Assembly: GCA_020639215.1 (NCBI GenBank)
Contig: JACKHA010000010.1
Coordinates: forward strand, 1 to 64,000
Length of the DNA: 64,000 nt
From: Phycisphaeraceae bacterium
GTDB lineage: Bacteria > Planctomycetota > Phycisphaerae > Phycisphaerales > UBA1924
Direction of reading: 5' to 3'
The notes beneath the pieces are model-generated. The model searched no databases and was not told where the DNA came from. It saw only the letters and a program-made list of their open reading frames with translations. The position numbers were made by a program, and so were the translations under genes. Every line of letters begins with the position of its first letter. Position 1 is the stretch's first letter. Below are positions 42,707 to 49,945 of this stretch, piece by piece.

Positions 42707-43034
42707 GCGGCTTGCTCGCCGGATGACACTTCAATGGCACGCAGGGCACCCTGTTGGCACTGGCCGCGGGGTGCTTTGTTATTGGGAAGGGGCAGAGGGA
42801 CAGGGGGGCGAGGGAGCGGGTGAGGGCGGCGTGTCGGCGGGCGTGTTGGCGGGCGCGGGCCGCGAGGGTGCGGTGGGCGTCGAGCCAGGGCTGGATGTCG
42901 GGTCGGGTGAGGAAGGCGAGGATGGGGAGGGGGTCGGGGGCGTGGTCGTCGGCGAGAGCGCGGGGGTCCTGGTCGGCGGCGAGGTAGCGGCGGAGGAGGT
43001 CGGCGGCCGCGGCGTCGAGGGGCGGGAGGGCCAT
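42651..43034 (-). CDS. small helical protein of unknown function
   Basis: From the ATG at 43034 the product is 127 residues. Residues 1-70 are helical with DLLRRYLAADQDPRALADDH and LTRPDIQPWLDAHRTLAARARQHA, faintly like a helix-turn-helix. A consensus promoter sits just upstream with the -10 box six bases before the ATG, which is the main support for the gene being real. The C-terminal 35 residues overlap the neighbour and look unstructured. No database-style function can be assigned. Confidence 0.55.
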   Translation of the reverse strand: MALPPLDAAAADLLRRYLAADQDPRALADDHAPDPLPILAFLTRPDIQPWLDAHRTLAARARQHARRHAALTRSLAPLSLCPFPITKHPAASANRVPCVPLKCHPASKPLTLRACRTDSSPRPIPAP

Positions 43035-43040
43035 ACGGGT

Positions 43041-43069
43041 AGTGTACGGCGTGTCTTTTGGATTGTCAA
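43041..43069 (-). promoter_or_regulatory. consensus promoter of a leaderless gene
   Basis: TTGACA (43069-43064), 17 bases, TACACT (43046-43041), six bases, ATG at 43034. It matches the ArsR promoter in all spacings. Confidence 0.8.
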
Positions 43070-43128
43070 TAGGAGTTTGTACGGCCTCCGTGAGCGGGTC
43101 GGACCCGTGGGCTTCTGGGGTGGTTGGG

Positions 43129-43186
43129 CGGGGATGATGGAGGGGAAGGCATCGAGGCACGAGGCAGCGAGACATCGAGTGGGGGG
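43129..43186 (-). repeat. CTCGATGCCT dispersed repeat, copy 2
   Basis: On the minus strand this matches 36862-36917 over about 55 bases, including the CCATCATCC end. Confidence 0.75.
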
Positions 43187-43269
43187 AGGGGGCGTGGGGT
43201 CAGTCCGCAACTAGTCGCTTCGAGGACTTTGCGAAAGCGTGGCACGATTCCGATCGCACCCTGATTGCG

Positions 43270-43715
43270 CTAGTAGCGACCGTCTTCCATGGCAGCGAAG
43301 CGCAGCATCACCAGCAACACCCACAAGATCGTCCCGATGATGCCAACAACGAATGCGTGCGTTCCAACCTTGCCTTCGGTACGAGAGCGAAGCGATCCGC
43401 CCCCCACACAATGGCGACGATGGCCAACGGACCACACACGACGAGCCCGATCCAGCCGAGAACGGCGGCAATGGTCGCGTTGCTTCGATCCTGCGGGCTT
43501 ACATCGTCGGACACTGCGGCGGCCGGCACCCCAGGTGGCGTGACGGAGGTACCCACGGACACAAGGCGCACCTGCCCAACGATTTCTCCAAGATCGACGA
43601 CTTGTTGAATCGCGTGATCGCGTGAGCCAGCCTTGACGCGAACCCAGTGCGAGTTGCCCGTCTCGCGACTGACGACCTCCACTTCGTATACAGCAGTGCC
43701 GACGCCCGGGGCCAT
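43270..43715 (-). pseudogene. small two-helix membrane protein with an apparent frameshift
   Basis: From the ATG at 43715 the frame reads a soluble start (YEVEVVSRETGNSHWVRV), then a hydrophobic helix AAVLGWIGLVVCGPLAIVAIVW. At a run of six C on the plus strand (43400-43405) the natural continuation jumps frame: in the other frame it reads EGKVGTHAFVVGIIGTILWV, a good second helix, then AMEDGRY and a TAG at 43272-43270. In the original frame it ends in a Cys/Ser-rich string. This suggests one inserted base, real or a sequencing error. Confidence 0.6.
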
Positions 43716-43721
43716 GTTCTT

Positions 43722-43727
43722 AGTCTA
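43722..43727 (-). promoter_or_regulatory. -10 hexamer TAGACT six bases before the ATG
   Basis: Minus-strand TAGACT-N6-ATG before the frameshifted membrane gene. TTGCGT lies 18 bases further upstream as a weak -35 box. Confidence 0.5.
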
Positions 43728-43826
43728 CACGGCTCGTTATTGAGAACGCAAGCGCCACCCAGACCTGTTCTCAGCCACGGGGCTGGCAGCAGAACATCAA
43801 AGCACCTGCCCCCATCAGGTAGCACC

Positions 43827-45116
43827 CTACAGCCTCTCAAACGGTGGCAACTCGCCCACCAGCGGGCGGCAGTAGTCCAGGAATCTGCGGCTGACGTTGC
43901 TGTGGCCTTCGATGAACTCGGGGGGCATGACGCGGGTTTTGGCGGCGATGGCGGAGAGGTCGACGCGTTTGAGGGCCGCGGCGTAGAGGGCGCCGGGCTC
44001 GATGGGGCTGGTGCGCTGGATCGCGATGGAGCCGTCGAGGTCGCCGGAGAGGGCCAGGCGTGCGGCTTCGCGGCCGGCGGCGCGGGCCTCGCGGGCGTCG
44101 ACGGGTGAGGGGTCGGGGAAGCAGCGTTGGATGTAGCCGAAGGTGTCGGCGCGGACGCGCGGAGGCTTGCCGCCGGCGGGGGTGAGTTTCTTCTTGAGGA
44201 AGTCGGCCAGGGCGTCGCCCAGGGCTCCGGAGCCGGAGAGTTGGACGTTGCCGTGGGCGTCGGTCTCGCCCTCGAAGAGTTTGGCGGCGATGGGGTTGTG
44301 GTCCTTGTCCTGGATGCCTTCGCTGACGGCGATGTGGCAGCGGCCCTTCTTGGCGTACCAGTGCTCGACATCGGCGACGAAGCGGTCCATGTCGAAGGGG
44401 ACCTCGGGGAGGTAGATGAGTTGGGGGCCGTCGGTGGAGGGGTCGAGGCGGTCGGCGCGGCGGGCGAGGGCTGAGGCGGCGGTGAGGAATCCGGCGTGGC
44501 GGCCCATGACGACGTTGATCTTGATGCCGGGCAGCGAGATGTTGTCCATGAAGTCGGCCATGCAGGCCATGGCGACGAAGCGGGCCGCGGATGGGAAGCC
44601 GGGGCAGTGGTCGTTCTCCATGAGATCGTTGTCGACGGTCTTTGGGATGTGGAAGCAGCGGAGTTCGTAGTTGGTGGAGCGAGCGGTCTCGTTGACGAGG
44701 CGGCAGGTGTCGGAGGAGTCGTTGCCGCCGATGTAGAAGAAGTAGCGGATGTCGTGCTTCTTGCAGGCTTCGAAGATGCGCTGGCAGTATGCGGCGTCGG
44801 GTTTGTCGCGCGTGGACCCGAGGGCGGCGGAGGGGGTTCGGGCGAGGCGTTCGAGGTGCTCGGGGTTGGTGGAGGTGAAGTCGTAGAAGTCGGCGTTGAC
44901 CAGGCCGCGGACGCCGTGGCGCATGCCGAGGATCTTCTTGATGGGGGAGGGCTGGCCCGGGGCGGAGCCAGAGGAGGGGCGTCCGGTGGCGGGGTCGATG
45001 CCGGCGCGGGCTTCGAGGAGTCCCTGGACGACGCCGACGAGGGACTGGTTGATGACGGCGGTGGGCCCGCCGGCCTGGCCGATGACGGCGTTGCCTGGGA
45101 TGAGGTTGGTGGGCAT
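43827..45116 (-). CDS. pfp: pyrophosphate-dependent 6-phosphofructokinase
   Basis: The 429-residue enzyme phosphorylates fructose-6-phosphate. PKTVDND (158-164) is the substrate loop and VVMGRHAGFL the next conserved segment. At the phosphate-donor site the sequence is GGNDS (130-134); the Asp after GGN, where ATP enzymes have Gly, is the mark of PPi-dependent members. The reaction is reversible, so it can serve glycolysis and gluconeogenesis. ATG at 45116. Upstream lies an 8-base tandem repeat. Confidence 0.93.
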   Translation of the reverse strand: MPTNLIPGNAVIGQAGGPTAVINQSLVGVVQGLLEARAGIDPATGRPSSGSAPGQPSPIKKILGMRHGVRGLVNADFYDFTSTNPEHLERLARTPSAALGSTRDKPDAAYCQRIFEACKKHDIRYFFYIGGNDSSDTCRLVNETARSTNYELRCFHIPKTVDNDLMENDHCPGFPSAARFVAMACMADFMDNISLPGIKINVVMGRHAGFLTAASALARRADRLDPSTDGPQLIYLPEVPFDMDRFVADVEHWYAKKGRCHIAVSEGIQDKDHNPIAAKLFEGETDAHGNVQLSGSGALGDALADFLKKKLTPAGGKPPRVRADTFGYIQRCFPDPSPVDAREARAAGREAARLALSGDLDGSIAIQRTSPIEPGALYAAALKRVDLSAIAAKTRVMPPEFIEGHSNVSRRFLDYCRPLVGELPPFERL

Positions 45117-45140
45117 GGTGGGCTCGGGAGTGGCGGAGTG

Positions 45141-45196
45141 ACGAAGCGACGAAGCGACGAAGCGACGAAGCGACGAAGCGACGAAGCGACGAAGCG
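45141..45196. repeat. tandem repeat, seven copies of ACGAAGCG
   Basis: Seven perfect 8-base units occupy 45141-45196, from 25 to 80 bases before the pfp start. Copy number changes could move promoter elements. The rest of the gap to 45346 has no feature beyond GGAGG before the next ATG. Confidence 0.95.
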
Positions 45197-45346
45197 GGGG
45201 AATCGTAGTGGGATTGGGGGTGGATGGGCGTGGAAGGGGCGGGGGCGGCGGGGGGCGCGCGGTTGGGCGTGGCCGCGAGTCTTTGGGCGTGTGGAGATGG
45301 AGCGGGGCCTGTAGAGTGCGGTGATTCGGCCCTGGAGGATCGAGCG

Positions 45347-47917
45347 ATGCGATGGACGTGCGTGCTGGCGTTGTGGGCGGTGATGGTGGTGGGCGCCGGC
45401 GCGTGGGGCGCGGGTGGGGCGACGCCGCTCGCGGGGGGGGCGTTGCAGGACGGGAACGTGATCGAGATCCGGTCGCTGCTCGTGCTGGGGCGGGTGGGCT
45501 CGAGCGGGCGGTCGCCGGTGTACACCGACGCGGTGGAGCACGCGGTGGTGACGGGGACGTGGGAGCCGCCGTCGGAGGGCGATGAGGTTGTCGGCCCGGG
45601 CGGTGGGGCGCAGTCGTGGCGCCGGATCGAGGCGGGGGAGGATGGGGGGTTCCGGGATCGGGCGCTGGCGGGCGGATGGGGCCTGGCGATGGTCGAGAGC
45701 GATCGAGAGCGGGTGATGCTGCTCGAGGCGAGGGGGCATCGTTTCGTGTACGTGAACGGCGAGGCGCGCGTCGGGGATGTGTACGACCTGGGCAACACGG
45801 TGGTGGCGGTGCGCGTGCGGGCGGGGATGAACACGCTTCTGTTCAAGGGCGGGCGCGGCGGGCTGCGGGCGCGGCTGGTCGCGCCGCCGGGGCAGGCATT
45901 TTTCGAGGGGCGGGACCTGACGCTACCGGACGCGATCCGCGGCGAGGTCGAGGACCTGTGGGCGGGCGTGCAGGTGATGAACGCCAGCGAGGGGTGGCGC
46001 GAAGGGCTGGTCGTGCGTGCGCGTGTGGGGGGCGCGGTTGCCCAGACGCCTGTGGCGGCGATCGTGCCGCTCGGGAGCTTCAAGGCTCCGGTGCGGATCC
46101 CGGGCGCGGGGATCGCGGCGGCGATCAGCGGGGCGGACGGGGCGGAGCGAGTGGCGGTGCAGTTGGAGTTGGTGGATGCGGGCGGGGCGGTGCTGGATGC
46201 GCGGACGGTGGAGCTGCGGGTGCGGGGGGCCAGCGACAAGCACGTGCGGACGTTCGTGAGCGGGATCGATGGGAGCGTGCAGTACTACGGCGTGACGCCG
46301 CCGCCCGCGGGAGCGGGATCGGACGGGGATGGGGCGCGGGCGATGATCCTGACGCTGCACGGGGCGAGCGTGGAGGGCTCGGGGCAGGCGGCGGCGTATG
46401 GGCAGAAGGAGTGGGCGTGGATCGTGGCGCCGACGAACCGCAGGCCGTACGGGTTCGACTGGGAGGATTGGGGGCGGATGGATGCGATGGAAGTGCTGGA
46501 CCTGGCGTCGTCGCGGTTCGGGACGGACCCCGCGCGGACGTACCTGACGGGGCACTCGATGGGCGGGCACGGGACGTGGATCCTCGGGGCGCAGATGGCG
46601 CCGCGGTTCGCGGCGATCGCGCCCAGCGCGGGGTGGCGCGACTTCTGGTCGTACGCGGCGCGGGCGGAGGCCACGCCGGAGGATGATGTGGGGCGGGTGC
46701 TGTGGCGTGCGGCGAACGTGAGCCGGACGCTGCTGATGGAGCCCAACTACGCGGGGCTTGGCGTGTACGTGCTGCACGGGGACGCGGACGACAACGTGCC
46801 GGTGGAGCAGGCGCGGTTCATGCGGGAGCGGCTCGGAGCGTTCCACGCGAACTTCGCGTACTACGAGCGGGCGGGGGCCGGGCACTGGTGGGGGAACCAG
46901 TGCGTGGACTGGCCGGCGCTGATGGAGTTTCTGGCGCGGAACCGGCGCGAGGAGTTGGGACGGGATCGCTCGATCGACTTCGTGACGGTGGATCCGGGGA
47001 TCAGCGCGACGTCGGGGTGGGCGACGATCGATGGGCAGGCGGTGGCGCGCGAGGCGAGCCGCGTGCGGGTGCGGGACGCGCGGCCGGGCGGGGGGATCGA
47101 GGTGACGACGGAGAACGTGACGCGCCTGACGCTGGCGGTCCCCACACGGGAAGCCGGCGGGGAGGGCGGTGCGGGCACGCGAGTCGTCGTCGACGGGCAG
47201 TCGCTGGAGTGGACGGGCGACCGGGACGAGGGCGTGCTGTGGTTGGCTCTCGTCGGGGAGGCATGGCGAATCGCGACTCCGTTCGACCCCGACTGGAAGG
47301 GCCCGGCGCGGGGCGGGGCGTTCAAGGAGGCGTTCGCGCATCGCGTGCTGCTGGTGGTGGGCACGCGCGGCACACCCGAGGAGAACGCGTGGGCGCTGGC
47401 CAAGGCGCGGTACGACGCGGAGACGTTCTGGTATCGCGGCAACGGGGCGATGCGGATCGTGACCGACGAGATGCTGCTGGCGGCGCTGGATGGAGGGGGT
47501 GAAGCGGCGGGGGGGATCGCGGACCCCGACCGGAGCGTGGTGCTGTACGGGCACCGCGCGATGAACGCGGCGTGGGACCGTTTGCTGGCGGGCTGCCCGA
47601 TCGTGGTGGAGGGCGGGCGCGTCGCGGTGGGCGGGCGTGAGGTGGCGGGCGGAGACCTGGCGTGCCTGTTCCTGCGGCCGAGGCCCGGCTCCGGTGTCGC
47701 GTCGGTCGGCGTCGTCGCGGGCACGGGCGCGGCCGGGTTGCGGCTGGCGGAGCAACTGCCTTACTTCGTGTCGGGGGCGCACTATCCGGACTGGACGATC
47801 ATCGACTCGTCGATGTTGATGGATAGCGGCGGCGGTCGCGCCGGCGTGGTGGGGTGCGGGTTCTTCGCGGAAGACTGGAGTGTTGGGTCGGATACGGCGT
47901 GGCGCGAGGCGCGGTAG
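45347..47917 (+). CDS. secreted prolyl-oligopeptidase-type serine hydrolase
   Basis: The 856-residue protein has a signal peptide (1-24). Residues 150-310 are beta-rich, and the alpha/beta-hydrolase domain spans about 310-560. The catalytic Ser404 is in TGHSMGGHG, the Asp in HGDADDNVPVEQ (about 481-482) and the His513 in GAGHWWG. The C-terminal 300 residues are further beta domains with a second hydrolase-like segment. Such enzymes degrade peptides or esters outside the cytoplasm. The start is ATG 45347 with GGAGG ten bases upstream. No partner is adjacent. Confidence 0.87.
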   Translation: MRWTCVLALWAVMVVGAGAWGAGGATPLAGGALQDGNVIEIRSLLVLGRVGSSGRSPVYTDAVEHAVVTGTWEPPSEGDEVVGPGGGAQSWRRIEAGEDGGFRDRALAGGWGLAMVESDRERVMLLEARGHRFVYVNGEARVGDVYDLGNTVVAVRVRAGMNTLLFKGGRGGLRARLVAPPGQAFFEGRDLTLPDAIRGEVEDLWAGVQVMNASEGWREGLVVRARVGGAVAQTPVAAIVPLGSFKAPVRIPGAGIAAAISGADGAERVAVQLELVDAGGAVLDARTVELRVRGASDKHVRTFVSGIDGSVQYYGVTPPPAGAGSDGDGARAMILTLHGASVEGSGQAAAYGQKEWAWIVAPTNRRPYGFDWEDWGRMDAMEVLDLASSRFGTDPARTYLTGHSMGGHGTWILGAQMAPRFAAIAPSAGWRDFWSYAARAEATPEDDVGRVLWRAANVSRTLLMEPNYAGLGVYVLHGDADDNVPVEQARFMRERLGAFHANFAYYERAGAGHWWGNQCVDWPALMEFLARNRREELGRDRSIDFVTVDPGISATSGWATIDGQAVAREASRVRVRDARPGGGIEVTTENVTRLTLAVPTREAGGEGGAGTRVVVDGQSLEWTGDRDEGVLWLALVGEAWRIATPFDPDWKGPARGGAFKEAFAHRVLLVVGTRGTPEENAWALAKARYDAETFWYRGNGAMRIVTDEMLLAALDGGGEAAGGIADPDRSVVLYGHRAMNAAWDRLLAGCPIVVEGGRVAVGGREVAGGDLACLFLRPRPGSGVASVGVVAGTGAAGLRLAEQLPYFVSGAHYPDWTIIDSSMLMDSGGGRAGVVGCGFFAEDWSVGSDTAWREAR

Positions 47918-48034
47918 CGGTTCAACTGAGTGGGCGTTATCCGGCCCGGCGGAGCGGGCTCTTGTGTCGGCAGCGCGACGCGGAGGCGTTCGGGGTGGTC
48001 GGCGGCACATGACGCCTCACAACCCACATGCCGC

Positions 48035-48040
48035 TACGCT
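48035..48040 (+). promoter_or_regulatory. -10 hexamer TACGCT six bases before the ATG
   Basis: TACGCT-N6-ATG before the acetyltransferase gene. No convincing -35 box. Confidence 0.45.
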
Positions 48041-48046
48041 GCGTGC

Positions 48047-48703
48047 ATGGGCGGCATCCACGCGATCGATCCGAACGGGCTCGTGATCCTTGGGGGTGGG
48101 GGTCACGGGCTGGTGGTTGGTGAGGCCGCGGCTTTGTGCGGGGTGGCGGTCGCGGGGGTGATGGACGATCGAGCGGATGCGCCCGCGGCGTGCCGGGGGG
48201 ACCACGCGATGCCGTGGCTCGGGGGGATCCGGGCCGAGGGGCGGTGGTGGATCCTTGGGATTGGGGACGTGGTGGCGCGGCGGGTGCTGCTGGAGCGGCT
48301 GGGACGCGAGGACGCGAGGACGCTGACGCGGGCGGTGAGCGTGGTGCACCCGCGGGCGTTCGTGTCGCCATCAGCGTGGATCGGGCGGGGTGTGTTCATC
48401 GGGCCGGGGGCGGTGGTGCACGCGCGGGCGCGGGTGGGCGACCACGCGATGATCAACACCGGGGCGATTGTTGAGCACGACTGCGAGGTTGGCGAGAACG
48501 CGCACGTCGCGCCCGGGACGGTGATGGGCGGGGCGTGCCGCGTTGGGCGGGACTCGCTGGTGGGGCTCGGCGGCGCGATGCTGCCGGGGGTGGCGGTCGG
48601 GGACGGGTGCGTTGTGGGGGCCGGGGCGCTGGTGCTGCGGAATGTCGGGGATGGGGAGGTTGTGGTGGGGTTGCCGGCGCGGCGGTTGGGTGGGGAAGGG
48701 TAA
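48047..48703 (+). CDS. NeuD/PglD-family sugar O- or N-acetyltransferase
   Basis: The 218-residue protein has an N-terminal Rossmann-like domain (LVILGGGGHGLVVGE, residues 10-25) and a left-handed beta-helix from about 100, with hexapeptide rungs such as IGPGAVVHARARVGD and INTGAIVEHDCEVGENAHVAPG, where the His probably acts as the base. PglD acetylates UDP-linked amino sugars and NeuD acetylates sialic acids. No sugar-nucleotide genes are next to it, so the acceptor is unknown. The ATG is six bases after TACGCT. Confidence 0.88.
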   Translation: MGGIHAIDPNGLVILGGGGHGLVVGEAAALCGVAVAGVMDDRADAPAACRGDHAMPWLGGIRAEGRWWILGIGDVVARRVLLERLGREDARTLTRAVSVVHPRAFVSPSAWIGRGVFIGPGAVVHARARVGDHAMINTGAIVEHDCEVGENAHVAPGTVMGGACRVGRDSLVGLGGAMLPGVAVGDGCVVGAGALVLRNVGDGEVVVGLPARRLGGEG

Positions 48704-48726
48704 GTTGGGTGCGGTGGCGAACGGTT

Positions 48727-48850
48727 GATCGGCACCACCTTGGTCCGCGGACTGCGCAAGGTGGTGGCACCGGGCGGGATCGGGGGTCTTTCCGTTTGTC
48801 GCACCGAGCAACGCCGCCGAGCCGGCGAGGCTCGGTGGCACAGTGGAACG
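48727..48850. repeat. double-hairpin repeat, copy A
   Basis: Contains CACCACCTTG-N12-CAAGGTGGTG and CCGAGCC-GGCGA-GGCTCGG. It is about 90 percent identical to 49644-49770 and lies in direct orientation on the other side of the RlaP gene. Confidence 0.85.
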
Positions 48851-48859
48851 GGGTGTGGC

Positions 48860-49609
48860 ATGGAGCAGGTCGTTCGCGCGCAACTCGCGGCCCATCCGTA
48901 TCCGCTGGTGTTCGTCACCGTGAGCGGGGCGCACCTCTATGGCTTCGAGTCGGCGGATTCGGATGTTGATCTGCGCGGGTGCCACGTGGTGCCGGCGCGG
49001 GCGTGGTTCGGGCTGGACTCGCCGCGGGAGACGGTGGAGGTGATGGACCGGGAGTCGAGGCCGGAGGCGGACCTGGTGACGCACGACGCGCGGAAGTTCT
49101 TCCTGATGCTGCTGAAGAACAACGGGTATGTGCTGGAGCAGGTGATGTCGCCGCTGGTGGTGCACGCGGGACCGGCGTTCGAGGAGTTGCGGGCGATCGC
49201 GCGGGTGTGCATCACGAAGAACCACCACTTCCACTTCAGCAGTTTCGCGCACAGCCAGTGGAAACTGGTGGTCAAGTCGGGCAGGCCGACGGTCAAGGGG
49301 CTGCTGTACACGTACCGGGTGCTGCTGGCGGGGATCCACCTGATGCGGACCGGGGAGGTGGAGTCGAACCTGCGGCGGCTCAATGAGTCGTTCGGGCTGT
49401 CGTGGATCGACGACCTGATCGCGCGGAAGGTGGGCGGGCAGGAGAAGGCCGTGATCGAGGGCCAGGACCTGGCGTGGCACGAGCGAGAGCAGGAGCGGCT
49501 GCAGGGCGTGATGGAAGAGGCGCGGGCGGCGTCGGCGCTGCCCGAGAAGCCGAGCGGGCGGGCGGCGCTGGATGACCTGCTTGTGCGGCTGCGGATGGGG
49601 ACGGTGTAG
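48860..49609 (+). CDS. RlaP-type nucleotidyltransferase (DNA polymerase beta superfamily)
   Basis: The 249-residue protein has the nucleotidyltransferase signature SGAHLYGFESADSDVDLRG (residues 18-36), with the metal-binding Asp pair in DSDVD. Conserved helices include KFFLMLLKNNGYVLEQV, and the whole resembles PF10127 (RlaP), seen in RNA-repair clusters with ligases or RtcB. No ligase or RtcB gene is in the window. The ATG at 48860 starts right after the left repeat; an upstream extension would translate the repeat and is rejected. The gene is flanked by direct repeats, which is suspicious of mobility. Confidence 0.82.
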   Translation: MEQVVRAQLAAHPYPLVFVTVSGAHLYGFESADSDVDLRGCHVVPARAWFGLDSPRETVEVMDRESRPEADLVTHDARKFFLMLLKNNGYVLEQVMSPLVVHAGPAFEELRAIARVCITKNHHFHFSSFAHSQWKLVVKSGRPTVKGLLYTYRVLLAGIHLMRTGEVESNLRRLNESFGLSWIDDLIARKVGGQEKAVIEGQDLAWHEREQERLQGVMEEARAASALPEKPSGRAALDDLLVRLRMGTV

Positions 49610-49643
49610 GGCGGGGTTGTTCGGGGTATGTGGCCGCGGGGAC

Positions 49644-49770
49644 GATCGGCACCGACTTGCTGCGCGGAGTGCGCAAAGTGGTGGCACGATTCGTCGAATC
49701 GGGGGTCTGTCCGTTTGTCGCACCGAGCAACGCCGCCGAGCCGGCGTGGCTCGGTGGCACAGTGGAACGG
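49644..49770. repeat. double-hairpin repeat, copy B
   Basis: Full copy of the 48727-48850 element, downstream of the RlaP gene in the same orientation. Confidence 0.85.
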
Positions 49771-49787
49771 TGACGCGGTGATGCAGG

Positions 49788-49836
49788 GTTGATCGGCACC
49801 ACCTTGCTCCGCGGACTGCGCAAGGTGGTGGCACGA
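49788..49836. repeat. double-hairpin repeat, half copy C
   Basis: Only the first hairpin (CACCACCTTG / CAAGGTGGTG) is present, starting 17 bases after copy B. Confidence 0.8.
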
Positions 49837-49867
49837 GCGGCACGCTCGCGCGCTGGCGTCGGGAGAA

Positions 49868-49895
49868 AAGAAGAACCCCGGGCTTGCGCCCGGGG
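49868..49895 (-). terminator. terminator of the OmcB-like gene
   Basis: A perfect 8-bp stem (CCCCGGGC with GCCCGGGG, four-base loop) is followed on the minus strand by TTCTTCTTTTC. It lies 51 bases after the stop codon. With the repeats it fills the gap 49610-49945. Confidence 0.8.
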
Positions 49896-49945
49896 CTCTC
49901 TTGGTCAGATCAGGTTAGAGGTTGTAGTCGTCGGACCGGCGTGGA

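Noticed and set aside
48725..48859. upstream start for the RlaP gene
   Set aside because: The extension would translate the double-hairpin repeat; the ATG at 48860 gives the family-like N terminus.
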